A stretch of DNA of 64,000 nt from Neckera pumila (GCA_963969595.1 OZ018411.1:28221445-28285444), one strand, 5' to 3'. Shown: positions 36,801 through 49,399, numbered from the stretch's first letter. The notes: a model not told the origin generated them from the sequence alone. Made by a program: numbers and translations.

Positions 36801-37053
36801 TGGATACACCGTTCCCAATTGCACCAATAGAGCCGACGATCATAAGCATGTAATCCCATCGGTCCGCAAATGCAAAAAGCTTGTGAAATGGCACGACATG
36901 TGCTTTCTCCTTCTTTGCCTTCTTTGCCTCCTTGCTCATATTCTGTTGTGCTTTCTCATTCGCAACGTCGACGCCAGCTGCCGGAACTTCAGCTTGCGAA
37001 GCAGCAACAGCCGCAGCGGGTCCTGAAATATCCGGAATCGCAGGGTCTGCCAT
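30816..37053 (-). CDS. ABCB: ABCB-type (P-glycoprotein/MDR) full ABC transporter, 11 exons, intact
   Basis: Exons (minus): 37053-36709, 35885-35831, 35679-35504, 35241-35020, 34854-34616, 34445-34182, 34063-33528, 33296-32660, 32542-32314, 32182-31652, 31460-30816. All borders are GT-AG and phases agree, giving 3,879 bases and 1,292 residues, the usual ABCB length. Layout is TMD1-NBD1-linker-TMD2-NBD2. NBD1: Walker [10 protein letters not shown] (about 430-438, its Ser split by intron 6), LSGGQ 534-538, Walker B ILLLDE 554-559. NBD2: Walker A 1084-1092, LSGGQ 1189-1193, Walker B 1209-1214. A Ser/Arg-rich linker ([19 protein letters not shown]) separates the halves. Plant members are plasma-membrane ATP-driven exporters, several for auxin or secondary metabolites; the substrate cannot be told here. 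ATG 37053 is the first credible start; the upstream in-frame GTG is not. Stop is TGA. The symbol is subfamily level only. Confidence 0.93.
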
Positions 37054-37129
37054 GGCGCCGCCCAGAACGCACTGATTCTCCCCTGCGTTTTCGTTCACTC
37101 AATTAACGCAAAGATCTTCCAATCTCTAC

Positions 37130-38025
37130 GGTTCTCATTCAGGTGCATGCGTCGGAGATTAAATTAGCAAAAAGCCGATCTTGAACACACACTAAACCTG
37201 CACAGAATTACTGATTACAGTTACGGCGGAATGGAAGATTTCAATCCAACGCCCTCTAAATGTGCAAAACCGTCTCTACAGCGCTCGCTCAATAATCAAA
37301 TCCTCAATCTCAACGCTAGATCTATCCCTCAGTACACGATTCGACTGACAACCCACCGTCGTCACCAAAATTTGAAAGAACAGTACAATTGCTTCACTCA
37401 CAAGCAATGAAAGTCGATCCTTCCGACCGAATAAAAAAACTCGAGAATGAATCCTCTACCCTGCGCGCTTTTCCACAGACCCTCGCTCCCTAGCGAATGA
37501 ACCTCAAATGGAGCGTTGTTTCCAGTGGAGCGACAAGAAGACAAAGTTTATAATTCCTCTCTACAGTCTCCCATTCATATTCATGCGTCGAAGATTGAAA
37601 AACAAACCGCTGATCCTCAAACAGATCCTAAACCTGCACCGAACTACCGAATCCATCAAGACCGAAATGACAGTCGCTACCCCACGCCTCTCAATGCGCA
37701 AAACCCCCTCACCTGCGCCAGCTAAACACTCAAATCCTCCAAACTCAGAATAATTATAAAAATAACAATAATGCTAATTTAAACAAAATATCCTGGAATC
37801 CTCCTACCGCCAAACCTTCTCTCCCTCTGAAAATGCCTCTGCTACACCACAATGCCGCCTCCAAACGAATTTGATAAAAAGAGAGAATTACTTCACTCAC
37901 AAGCAACGGAATTCGATCTTGTAGAAACCTCAAGAGTGAATCTCCAATCCTGCTCCCTCCACAGCCTCTCACTCTCAGCCGATCGAAATCAAATGCGGCG
38001 GTCTTTCCAGTGAATTTTGAAGGTG
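37130..38025. repeat. Tandem duplication upstream of the ABCB gene
   Basis: Two diverged direct copies, about 37130-37545 and 37560-38025. Anchors: CATGCGTCGGAGATT (37146) versus CATGCGTCGAAGATT (37582), CTTCACTCACAAGCAA (37392 versus 37891), and TTTCCAGTG (37518 versus 38004). Copy 2 has about 60 extra bases in the middle. The region should contain the promoter and 5' UTR, so promoter elements may be doubled. Confidence 0.6.
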
Positions 38026-38590
38026 AGAACTCCGAATTCGGACAGTAAACTTGGAATTCGGACACCAAACTTGGAATTCTCTCGAAGCCGAGGCTCTGGA
38101 TGTCCAGGCCCGCAATCATCTACAGAACCGGCAGGTCCTGGCAATGCAAGTGCACCATCTTGCTGCTTGTAAACGGCAGTGACGATCGTCGCTAAGGTAC
38201 TTGAGAAGAAGAGGACGAGTGACGCTTTTGCCAAGGAGCTGGGACTCCGGGAGACATATAAAGCTCCGGGGCCTGTGGGCTGCCCCCACCAGCTGTGGAG
38301 TGTGACCCCGTTGCACTTTGCAACCGGAAGGCCCTATTGGTCCTTCGACAGATTTGCGCGGCAATTGCGGCCACTACCACGTTTATAAATTATTCCGTCC
38401 TGACTCCTCAGTTAATGACCCCAGCGACCGTCTTCTGGTCGCTGCCCCTCTTCCTTGAACGGCCCGTTCTGAAATTTTGAGGTTTTTGAAAAATAAAAAT
38501 AATTTACAAAATATAGACTGGGTTGTGAATCCAATGGCAATAGTTTCATCAAATTCCAAGTCAAAATTGGCCTCATGGAAATTTTCAAAG
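38026..38590. other. GC-richer patch upstream of ABCB, no supported gene
   Basis: 38100-38400 is less AT-rich than its surroundings, and several overlapping frames are open, none with an ATG and a recognisable product. It may be a captured exon or distal promoter. Confidence 0.3.
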
Positions 38591-39905
38591 TTAACCCTTG
38601 AATGCCGCCGGCTCCATTCAATGGCGTTTGGATGACAACCCAAGGAGATGTAAAGCAATTGAAAATATTTTTCCATCCCTCTTTCCTTTATTGACCTTTC
38701 ATGTTGCGTTATGAAGAATATCCAATTGAGTTTGTAGTCTTGCCAATGTTTGTCTTCACGTAAATGAGAAGTTATTTAAAAAAAATGGATCACAAAATAT
38801 GCTATTTTAGTGTATTTGGGGAAGTTGTAGCTCCTTGCTCTAAATCTGAATTTCTCACAAAAATTATATTTTTTGAGTTAGAGCCCAACTAATAAAATAA
38901 AGGTCATCTACTCTAGTTTCTACTCCAATTTGAATTTTGAAAAAACTCCTAACAATGAATATTTTATTGCAATTTGAACTTTGGATGTGTTTCAATGTCT
39001 ATTATATTCTAATTATAGAATGATACGGAAATTGAATTTGCACCATGATGTTTGTCACTATAATATACAAATATAGTTATATTTTTTTAATTTTTTAGAT
39101 AACTTTCTATTTGATGTGATTTTTCTTCATTTTTTCTTCAAAAAAATCTCAAAAAAATCAGAAAAAGATTTGAAGTATAGAAAATATGTAATTTCATCTC
39201 TGAAAAATAAATATAAATTTTTTCATACATATCTAGTTGCAAAATGGCAACAAACTGAGTGACGGGTAGTGAGGCTTGAAATCAATGGTCATAGGTCCAT
39301 CATTTAGGAGATAAGTGGTGTAGTGTAGTGTATAGCTTATTTTTGGGGTTCAGGCTTGGGCATGGACTAAAAAGTCAGCCAACCAATGTGATTCTTACTC
39401 ACCTCAAAAAGGGCTGATCCACCTCAAAAAAGGGCACATACAAGAAGTTCAAAGAGAAGACAAGTGTCCCATCTTTTTTATTTTTATTTATTTTACAATT
39501 ACTACTCTCATTTCAATGACCACGGTACTTTGCAAGCTCCACCATGAATTGAAAAATGCTTGGACTTTTATGAAATTTTACATGTACATTTTCCATGCTC
39601 TTATCTTTCTTTGAGCACAAGAAGCGGAGCATCATTTTGAAATATTCTCACAAAGATATGCTCCTACAAAGTGCTTTGCTTTGTATTTCTATTGACCCAA
39701 TATAACTTCAAACTTAAATATTTCCTAAATTGTATGGTCGAATAATCTAAATTTTTTTGAGGTGCTCACTCTCGATGTAAACATCAAGATCCTATAGTTA
39801 CATTCTATTTGATCTCAAGAAAAAAGGAGCAAAAAAATTGCTCAAGTTCTTAGCAATTTTGGCCAACTTTGAAAATACACCCCCCCTTGGGTCATTAGGG
39901 GTTAC
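38591..39905. mobile_element. Possible TTAA-type element (weak)
   Basis: Left end TTAACCCTTGAATGCC. The possible right end, reversed, is GTAACCCCTAATGACCC. The ends resemble the TTAA families nearby, but the right flank is TTAC and the internal sequence was not matched to another copy. Confidence 0.25.
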
Positions 39906-39967
39906 ATGAAAAAGACTCTACATGTACATACGTCAATTGTTTTGAATGGTTGGAGTTGTTCTTCTTT

Positions 39968-40899
39968 CTAATCCCTAAAGGACCGTTGTCCACTCGGGGG
40001 ATAAATGGGATTACGAGTAGGTACCTATTGGCTGAATTTTTGTCGTGATTTTTTGAAACTTTTTTTGAAGATAGAAGAACTGATAAGCTTCATGAAAATA
40101 TAATTTTTTTCACAATCAATGCTTGGAAACAAGAATTATAACCAAATAAGCTCAAAACAAGGGACGGGGGGCAGTAAAAAAAAATTTGCAAAAAATTTGA
40201 TTTTTTTTTCTGAATTTTTTTTTCTCATAGATTATATTTTTGTCTATCTGGAAAGCTTTGATTCATTTCATTTGGATTTGTTATGAGGAAGTTATAGACA
40301 TTCTTGTTTTTTGGGCAATTAGGGCATTTTTTTTGGGCAATTAGGGCAATAACACATAGGATTCATTTTTGAATATAATTTTTGCAATTTTCAAAAAAAG
40401 AACATTGCATGGTTTAGTTACTTGCTAGAACAATCTCACCATTGGAATTCGGGCATTTTAATTCTATCTAAAACATACTAATATTTTAGATTTTCCTTCT
40501 ATCTCATACCTACTTCTATTTAACAATTTTTTAAGAATGAAAATTAAGTTTTTTGAATTTTGTTTTTCCAAGACTCTCAACTCACTTCTTCACTATAAAG
40601 ATTAAAAGCTCAAAACTTTGTTATGCAAAAAATTTATGTTAAAAATGTTCAAAGTCAAAAAATGCAATCTCGCAATGTGTTGAAAAACTTCTTTTTTCCA
40701 CTTTACATGCAAATATCTTGCAATTCGTGCGGTCAAAAATTCTGAAATTTTTTCCACACTTTTTTTACCAATTAAGTGAAAGATCCTACAGTTAGATGTG
40801 AAGAAAAGAACATTAAATTTATTTTTTTAATCTTTGCTATAGAAATGACAGTTTTCAGTGTTTTTTGGCAGGAAAAAGACCTCGGTCCTTTAGGGTTAA
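39968..40899. mobile_element. TTAA-flanked element, family B copy 1
   Basis: Left end CTAA-TCCCTAAAGG (first base of TTAA mutated), right end CCTTTAGGG-TTAA. The interior GGGGGATAAATGGG and GTAGGTACCTAT near the left end recur in the copies at 46882 and (inverted) 48030. Non-coding. Confidence 0.7.
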
Positions 40900-41585
40900 G
40901 ATATCCCCCTTTGGGGCAAAATCCCACCAAGAAAATACATGATTCTAGAATGTCAAGAAATTAATCCCAACTCCAATAAAGGATTCAAATTGAAGACGAC
41001 TATTCTGTGACAAAATTTAATTACGGAGTACAAAGGAAAATGTTGAATGTCCTGAGAAATAATAAATTATGGTTGTTTGGAATTGCAAAAGTGATTTTCA
41101 TGATTTCATCATGAAAATGGATGAAAATTGATCATGAGGAATTTCAATCAAATGAATGAAAGTTTAAAATTCCTCTGAAATTGAATTGGAGTGTGCGGGG
41201 AATGTCTCCTAATTGTAAAATAATTCCTTTTGTCAACTTTCTATTGAAACTCACAATAGGATAAGTTATTTCAGTTATTTGGAACACTCCATTCTGAAAT
41301 GAATGTTGGTTATTTTATCCTCTTCAAGATTAAGATATTTCCCCTTTTTTACCTCATTTAGTCATTATTCCAAATGCCAATACACACCCTAGTTGAATGG
41401 ATACCCTCATTCCCTCAACCAAGGGTAAATATAAAAATCGCCCCCTATTTTGTGCTTGATTACTTTTGTACTTCTTCACCTCTCCCATTTAACTTTTTTA
41501 TGCCCAATGAAGTCAATATGGTTTATAGTACGAGACATCTACATACAGTGGGCCATTGTGCAGTTGGGTAGGTGCTGGGCACAGT

Positions 41586-42230
41586 TAACCTCTAAATGCC
41601 CAAGGTCTGTTTTGGGCTTCCTGGAATTTGCTCCAAATTGAACAAAATGTCAACATTTTGATAAGTTGTATCAGTTCTTTTTGAATTGTAACCGTACAAA
41701 CTCAAACTAGACATGTTAGAGATCTCATAGGAAATGATAACACAACAATATCGCTTATGGAGTGAAAGATTCTAATGTTTGACCATGAGGGTGCTAAAAT
41801 TGCAAAAATCTTTCAATCTTCTTTACACAAGTCAAATTTAAAAAGTTGGTGCCCAAAAAAATATGAGGTTAAAGGGCCTAACTTTTATAACCCCGATCAA
41901 TTTATGGCTTCTTAAAATCTACTCCATAATTTTTTTAAATGAATTTTGAATGTGATTTTTTCTCCAAGATCTAGTGTATTTGAAGCTCATTTCCAAGAGC
42001 TCTCAACACTACGGGAAGTCAAGATTGCACTGGGTATCCTTGTATAAAAACTTGAATAGAAAAATCACTATCATTTATTTTCAAGATCGGATTTTTGGTG
42101 CTAAAATTAGACTTCAAGAAGAACTTTCTAAAAATATAAACTATTAAATATAGCAACTTGGTTAGGTTTTATTTAACTTCAAAGTTTTGTAAACACCAGA
42201 TTTGGGTGCCTTGGGCATTTAGGGATTAAG
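41586..42230. mobile_element. TTAA-flanked element, family C
   Basis: TTAA-CCTCTAAATGCCCAAGG on the left and CCTTGGGCATTTAGGGA-TTAA on the right, 645 bp, no coding. The tips resemble families A and B but the interior differs. Confidence 0.65.
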
Positions 42231-42783
42231 GAAAGTTGAAGTCAACCTTGTAGCAACCTGCTAATCCTGTCCATCTGCAACTCTTCACTGACTGAAATGG
42301 CGGATGCAAGTGAATGTATTGGACATATGTGATTGCACACCATCCCCACCTATTAGAAGGTCTAGCTCCAACTAAACAAAATAGAATCAATCAGCTTAAC
42401 CCCTAAAGTCCGCCAAGGCCCTTTTCCATCAAAAACCACTCAAAATTGAGAATTGAGTTGAGAAACTAAGAAAAAAAATTCAAAAAAGAAACACTTAGTT
42501 TTCAGTCATTAAAAAATTGTTAAGTACAAGTAGGTTCAAGATTGAAGGAAAAATTAAATCATTAATAGCTCTAAGATAGGGTTGAAATATACTAATCTCA
42601 ATGGTGAGATTGTTCTAGCAAGAAATTTTAACCTTGTGAAACTTTTTTTTTTTAAATTGTCAAAATTGAATTCAGAAATGAATCCTACAAATTATTTTTC
42701 CAAGAAGATGTTGTAATTGCCCAAAAAATAAGATTGTCCATAACTTTTGCATAACAAATCCAAATGGAATAAATCAAAGCTTC

Positions 42784-45003
42784 CACTACAAGAATTTTAG
42801 CATTTTATGACTACGTAAATGACTGCGTTTTTAGTCATTTAGGACATCTATGACTGTGTCCATGTTTTAGGAGCCCCAACCATTGTAGACAAGTCCTTTA
42901 TGACAATGACTGGGGGTTTTATATCACCAACCGTATTTGCAGATGGATGTTCATCCATGAAGTTTAGGGACAAAATTTTTTGGAAAGGCCGGGCAGTTGT
43001 TCATTTTTCGAAAAACTTAGTCAACCGTTGCTGACGTGGATCTTTGCGTGAATCATTTTGTAGTAATTTTGTAGCTGTGAGGGAGTTGTATTGACCAATG
43101 TGAGGCTGACATGTGTCCAGTCATTCTTTAATTATTGTTGTAGTTTTATCTTCAATGCACGAATGATGCTTTGACACGTGTCCAGTCATTTGTAGGATGT
43201 GTTTTTAACCCCTAAAGGACCAACATGCATTTTTTGGCCGTATAGAATTTTTGGGCAAGTACGTACGATTAGAGATTTCCATACTTTTGGCTGATATTTT
43301 AATAGATGGTGGGGGCAAGGAATATCTTTCATATGCACCAAATTTCATGACATTCAAAAATACAAGGAAAAAGTTATGGCCTAATATGTTACTTTTTTTT
43401 GTAACTAGGCAGGCCGGGCAGATAAAAAAAATCACTTTTTTTGAAAACAAAAATATGAAATTGGTTTTCTAGAGTTTTATATAGGTAAAAATCTTTGAAT
43501 CATCCCATTTTGATCGATGAGTCAAAAGTTATGAAGAATTTAAGTGCGGGCAATTATGGATTCTCTACTCTAAAATAAACTTTGAAGTCCTATATCTTAC
43601 TCAATTTTCAATATTTTTTGAAAAAAATTATATCCTAGGATGTAGATTATTTATTACAACATTGCCACCATTGGGATTAGCATTTTCAATTCCATAATTA
43701 AATTCTTGACAATTTTGTATTTTAAATAATTCACAACTACTATCTACTTACAATTTTTTTTCCTATATGTTGTACAATTCCAAATGAAGTGAAAATTTTC
43801 AAGCATATAGCCTACTTGTCTAGGGAAAAGAATCCAAAGAAGCACCAACATTTTGGAAATTTTTCATCAAAAAGTGAGCTTGTGAAGTGCTTCTGCCCTG
43901 TTTTTCGCAGGGCCAAAAAAATGGTTTTAGTGAATTTTTGAATGCTTGTATCTTGCAATCCAAGCGGTTGAAATTCCTGTAATTTTTACCATACGTTTTG
44001 AAGTCACCGTACTACAAGATCCTACAATTACATGTATAAAAAAATGGTTTCTTTCAAAAATTGGATACTTGTACTAAAATGGCAGTTTTTGAGCGTTTTT
44101 GTTGAGAACATAGTTATGGAACTTTAGGGGTTAAGATTGTCTAGTCATTTTTAAGTGATGCTCGCAATTGTTTCTGAGTATAGACGGGGACTAGTCATTT
44201 TACAATCACATATGAAAACATTCAAAGTTTCACAACAAAACACCATATTCCAAGTACAATACACAATATACCAAATACGATATACCATATACAATAGATC
44301 ATACAATAAACACCATATTTGGCTTATGTCTTGCATGGCTTCCAAATCCACTTAGTAGGTATGTATGAAGAGATGAAATGACAAGCTTTTTATAGAAGTA
44401 GGTTGGTAGTAGGCAAGACAAACAATTTGGAATATGCACAATGTAAGAATTGTGTTACAAATAATATTTTAGACTTCATTGAGGTATAGTAGATTAATAT
44501 TTTTCAAAAAACTTTGAACCAATCAAAGTTATAAAATCAATCTCACTTTCATCTTCAAAAATCCATTTTACATTTTGAGCCTCAAATCAAAAGTTATAGA
44601 CAAATTTGCTAAATAGATTGAAAACGATGACCTAAGTGCGATAGTTCACACTTGGGCTCTGCAGTCATTTTTGAATAATGTTGTAGTTATTCACGGAGGT
44701 ACAAGCAGTCATTACGCACTCAGAACACAACTGATCTACGACTAAGACAGTGGACCATAGGGCTTCAAAGGTCTACGTCACACCTTTGAATGAATTCCTT
44801 ATTGAAAATCATAGGATGAAAGGAGTGCTTGATCACAGCCACCACGGTCTTCATCCATATGACTACAATTTGACTACAAAATGACTAGTCCTCTGCCTCC
44901 ATCACACTGCATATGCAATTACAGAGTTGCAGTCGTATTATAGTCATTTAGGACACCTAGTCATAGTTCAGTTGGTTGTGGCGGATATGTTTTTCTTGTA
45001 GTG
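42784..45003. mobile_element. Non-autonomous CACTA element 1 (2.2 kb)
   Basis: CACTACAAGAA at the left and TTCTTGTAGTG at the right, flanked by a 3-bp TTC duplication (42781-42783 and 45004-45006). Subterminal repeats are built on TGACTAC/TAGTCATTTAGGACA. It has no transposase. It contains the family A element at 43205-44134, which makes it 1.3 kb when empty. Confidence 0.85.
43205..44134. mobile_element. TTAA-flanked element, family A copy 2
   Basis: TTAA-CCCCTAAAGGACCAAC at the left and ACTTTAGGGG-TTAA at the right, 930 bp. It matches 2242-3150 throughout in the opposite orientation. Youngest layer of the nest. Confidence 0.75.
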
Positions 45004-46174
45004 TTCACATTTAGTTGGAAATAAAATCTATATGATATAAATTTTTAAATTTTAAATTTTAAAGTTTTTGTGAGGTTTTTTTTCTGCCCGCCAAACTAAA
45101 ATTTGGGTTTTTTTTGTCATAACTTTTGCTACTAGGCACTAATTGAAATAAAAATTACCTTTTCGGAAAGCTATTGTGATTCTCTAACAAAAAAATTCAG
45201 AAAATTACAACAATTATTGAGACCATAGGAGCCTACCCTAAATCTATTTTATCCCCTAAGGGGACAATGGGACTTTAGGGGTTAAATTAAAAACAGCCAA
45301 GTAGGAGCATAAAATTTGTAATAATAATATCCCTCATCAATCAGTCAGAGATCTCATCAATACTCAGATTTGCATGGTCTTGCCCACAGTGCCCAACACT
45401 TGCCCAATTGGAGCTAAAGCATACTGTATGTAGATATTTTTCTTAGGCCATTTCTGACCTCCTTCGACATTAAAGGGTTAATTTGGGGTCCTCTGATTCC
45501 AAATTTTATCATGAGTGGTAAGTGAAAAGTTCTAGTGTTTTCCCCAAGGGTAAAGCGTAGGGGAATGAGGGGGGCCATTCACCCTAGCCGTCAGTGTGTT
45601 CCACCTACCTTTTCTAAATTTCTGTGATGTTCCCCAATCAAATTGAGAAGTAAGGTAACAAGCTCTGAAATTACACAGGCTCTGAAATTGCCCACCCTAC
45701 TCAAATGTACGCAGCTTGTACATGTTGCTTTTTCATAGCCTTTAGCAATGTACAAACAATGTACATTTTAGGGGGTGGGCGATTTTAGATCCTTATGCCA
45801 CTTCAACTTCAAAAATTTCATAACTAATTCTAGAATGCTCCAAAAAATATGAAACAACTTGGGTTAGATGCCAATTCCTCTTGTCTTTCAAGAAAAATTT
45901 ACTGAAAATTGTTTCAAGAAGCTTCGCCTCCCCAAAATTCACTTTCAGCTCTTAAATGGGCGATTTCTAGACCTGTTACCTTAAACTTGGTGCGAACTTT
46001 GAAATCTAACCACCACCAACTGCCGTGTAGGCGAGAAACTTGGTGCTCAAGCTTGTCTACAGGATGTCTACAATGAATCATTGAGTGATGCTCGGTCACC
46101 TGGAGTGGATGACGACAGAGCTCAAGAATCATGGAATCTTCCATCAAAGTCTGAGTTAGTACGGACTACGTATA

Positions 46175-46269
46175 GGGCAATGCCCTTATCGTCGGGCATT
46201 GCGCCAAATAATCGGCCGACAAGGAGGGCCGATTATTTGGTGCAATGCCCGACGATAAGGGTATTGCCC
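46175..46269. repeat. 43-bp-arm hairpin
   Basis: Arms 46175-46217 and 46227-46269 pair with very few mismatches around a 9-base loop (GGCCGATTATTTGGTGCAAT on the right arm). A second small hairpin, CCGTAATCCCCGATTATG against CATGTAATCGAGGATTACGG, lies at 46332-46379. Function unknown. Confidence 0.75.
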
Positions 46270-46881
46270 GACGTAAATCACGACTGAAAGAGGAGATAAA
46301 ATTGAATGAAATGATGAACTGGATGAAAAATCCGTAATCCCCGATTATGCGTTTTTGCCCATGTAATCGAGGATTACGGCACAAAAGCTTCCCGCCGATT
46401 GAACGGGACGGAAACCAGGAGTGGTTTACGGAGTGCGTATCATCTCTCTTTGGGCAATCCAAAGCAATTTTCTACGCAAACCATGATTCTATGCTTCCTT
46501 GGGCACCACTCCCCTCTCTGAGATTCAACTGAACCATTCATGTTGAATGTCACTTCCAGAGATCTACTGTACTGTAGTGTACTAGGATCAGGCTTATTTT
46601 GTGTGTGCGGGTGTGTAATTTTCACCATCATCTTACCTTGTTTTGCATTAAATTCACTAAGATGAAACATGGATATTGCCACAAGATAGGAATTTGACAC
46701 CAGAGGTTGTGGCATTTTTTCTAAGAATGAAATTTCTATGAAGAATGAGAAGGTATGGAATGAAAGGAGGAACCAATAATAAAAAGTCCTCCTCCTTGAA
46801 GAAACTTCTTCACTCTCATTTTACAAAGTTTGGTTGTATGGTGCCTTCCACTGAACTCTTCTTAAATTATGTATTTGTTAC

Positions 46882-47708
46882 TTAACCCCCAAAAGCCCAT
46901 TGCCTTTCCGGGGGATAAATGGGGTTTTGGGTAGGTACCTATGTGTTGAATTTTTTTTGTGATTTTCCGAAACTTTTTGATAGAAAAACTACTAAGCTTT
47001 ATGGGAATTTAATTTTTTTTTCAATCAGCGCCCAGGAAAAAAGGTTATGCCCAAATGAGCTCAAACCAATGTTGGAGGGGGGGAGAGGGGAGCAAAAAAA
47101 GAATTGCAATGTTTATCTTTATTTTATTTCACTTTTTTCTCTTAAATAACTTGTAGGATTAAGTTCTGAATGCAATTTTTACAATTTTTACAATTTTTCA
47201 AAAAAAACAGTTCCACGAGGTTTAGTTATTTTGCTAGAACAATCTCACCATTGGGATTAGTGATTTTTAATTCTATATAAAAGATATTAATATTTTAGAT
47301 TTTCCTACTATCTCATACCTACTTCTATTTAACAATTTTTTTAATAATGAAAACTCAATTTTTTTTAATTTTTTTTCCTACATTCTCAATTCAATTCCCC
47401 AGGATAAAGTCTTAAAGCTCAAAACTTTGTAGTGCAAAAAATTTAAGTTAAAAATGTTCAAAGTCAAAAAATCTAGTCCCGCAATGTACTGAAAAACTTG
47501 TTTTTTTCACTTTAAACATAAATATCTTGCAACCTGTACGGTCAAAAGTACTAAAAAAATTTCCACACATTCTCATACTAGTTAGGTGTAAGATCCTACT
47601 ATTAGAAGTGCAAAAAAAACATTTTTTTGCTTTCTTTTACTCTTTGCTATAAAAAAGGCAATTTTGAGTGTTTTTGGCAGAAAAAAGGCCTTGGCGTTTA
47701 GGGATTAA
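46882..47708. mobile_element. TTAA-flanked element, family B copy 3
   Basis: TTAA-CCCCCAAAAGCCC at the left, GTTTAGGGA-TTAA at the right, 827 bp. Same orientation as 39968-40899. Non-coding. Confidence 0.75.
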
Positions 47709-48029
47709 TGGATGTGATTTCTTAATACAAAGATGTGCATATGGACGTTTCCTAATCATCTACACAATCAAATTAAAAAAATTCATCACCAATTGTTTTT
47801 AAATAAAATATTATGTAATACCATGAAATTTGATTTTAAAATTTCCCCCAAAATGAAAATTTGCTTTTTTGGAACTGAAATTTGGTATGCTTGATTGGGA
47901 TTGCGCAAGAATAGTGTTAATTATGCAAGACAAAAAATTCCAATTCTTTTCTGTACTTTACAAAATTTTTTGAATTAAAAAATAGCTCCAGTTAGTTTGT
48001 AAATGATTTGTACCCCACTGTACAAGTGG

Positions 48030-48953
48030 TTAACCCCTAAAGGCCCAAGGCCTTTTTTCTGCCAAAAAACACCCAAAACTGCCATTTTTTTAGCAAAGAG
48101 TGAAAAAAAATTAAAAAGGTTTTTTTTTGCACATCTAACCATAGGATCCTAAACCTAACTAGTATGAGAAGGTGTGAAAAAAATTTCAGAATTTTTGACC
48201 GCACAGATTGCAAGATATCTATGTTTAAAGTGAAAAAAACAAATTTTTCAGCACATTGTGGGACTGGATTTTTTTACTTTGAACATTTTTAACTTAAAAT
48301 TTTTACACTACAGAGTTTTGAGCTTTAAATTTTTATAGTGGAGAAATAAGTTGAAAATCTACCCAAAAAAAGAAATTCAAAAAAACTTAATTTTCATTAT
48401 TGAAAAATTGTTAAGTAGAAGTAGATACAAGATAGAAGGAAAATCTAAAATATTCATATATTTTAGATGGAACTAAAATTCACTAATCCCAATGGTCAGA
48501 TTGTTCTAGCAAGTAAACTTAACCATGCAAAAAAAAAAGTTGAAAAAGTTGAAAAAGTGCATTCAGAAATGAATCCTACAAGTTATTTTTTTTCAGAAAG
48601 ATGCTCTAATTGCCCAAAAAACAAGAATATCCATAACTTTCTCATAACAAATCCAAATGAAATGAATCAAGACTTTTTAGATAGACAAAAATATAATCTA
48701 TGAGAAAAAAAATAAGAAAAAAAAAAAAATTGCAAGTTTTTTTTTGCTACTCGCCGTCCCCTATTTTGAGCTTATTTGGTCATAACTTTTTTTCTCGGGC
48801 ACAGATTGTGAAAAAAATTATATTCCCACAAAGCTAATTAGATTTTCTACCTCCCAAAAAAGTTTCAAAAAATCAGGAGAAAATTTCAGCCCATAGGTAC
48901 CTGCCTAAAAACGCATTTGTCCCCCAAAGGGACAACAGGCTTTTAGGGATTAA
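48030..48953. mobile_element. TTAA-flanked element, family B copy 4 (inverted)
   Basis: TTAA-CCCCTAAAGGCCCAAGG at the left, GCTTTTAGGGA-TTAA at the right, 924 bp. Opposite orientation to copies 1 and 3. It serves as the uninterrupted reference for copies 2 and 5. Confidence 0.8.
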
Positions 48954-49399
48954 GAAAAGGTATATCAGGCATACTTCACATACAAGTGCCCTACACAAGT
49001 TCAAGCTACATTGAATAGTGCAATTAGGTTGCCCAAGACTATATGTTGCCATGCTTGAATTTCACATGGTTTACAACTTGAAGGTTGTTAATTTATTTTT
49101 CGGCAGCTTTGTAGTGGTTGCAAGGTCTTTTAAATATATATTTTTTGCAATAATTAGTGATGAAAATCTTTTTTACAGCAGTAAAAGTGTAAGATATGAG
49201 AAATTAGTGTGGGGCGACCTAATTGCACTATTTGATGTAGGTAAATAGGGGGCGTCGCACTAGTTTGATCGTGGTAAGGGTTGAAGTCAGGTTTTGTCTG
49301 CTTTCAAGCAGAATCCGCACATCCCAAAACTTGATTCCCCCATTGTGTAAGAAAAACAGCAAAACAACAACAACATGATTCCCCCATCTCTCTGTTTCT

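Larger units (their letters stand above)
42396..45285. mobile_element. TTAA-flanked element, family B copy 2, interrupted by CACTA element 1
   Basis: TTAA-CCCCTAAAGTCC at the left and GGACTTTAGGGG-type end with TTAA at the right (45282-45285). Without the 2.2-kb CACTA insert it is about 670 bp and follows the copy at 48030 in order (ATAACAAATCCAAATG before the break). Confidence 0.7.
41385..45600. mobile_element. Family D element with about 200-bp inverted ends, host of later insertions
   Basis: CTAGTTGAATGGATACCCTC (41389) pairs with CTAGGGTGAATGGCCCCCCT (reverse of 45590). The similarity continues inward, including ATCTACATACAG (41538) against CTGTATGTAGAT (45424-45435). The inner part (AAGGGTAAAT...CCCCCTATTTTGTGC) also occurs at 49455-49635, 50836-50995 and 51604-51770. 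Everything between the ends is later insertions. Confidence 0.5.

Noticed and set aside
37054..37098. A longer ABCB N-terminus starting 15 residues upstream.
   Set aside because: The upstream codon is GTG; the first ATG in frame is at 37053 and begins a typical N-terminus.
37989..38234. A small membrane-like protein (AKASLVLFFSSTLATIV) upstream of ABCB.
   Set aside because: The frame starts at TTG, not ATG, lies within the duplicated upstream region and has no support as a gene.
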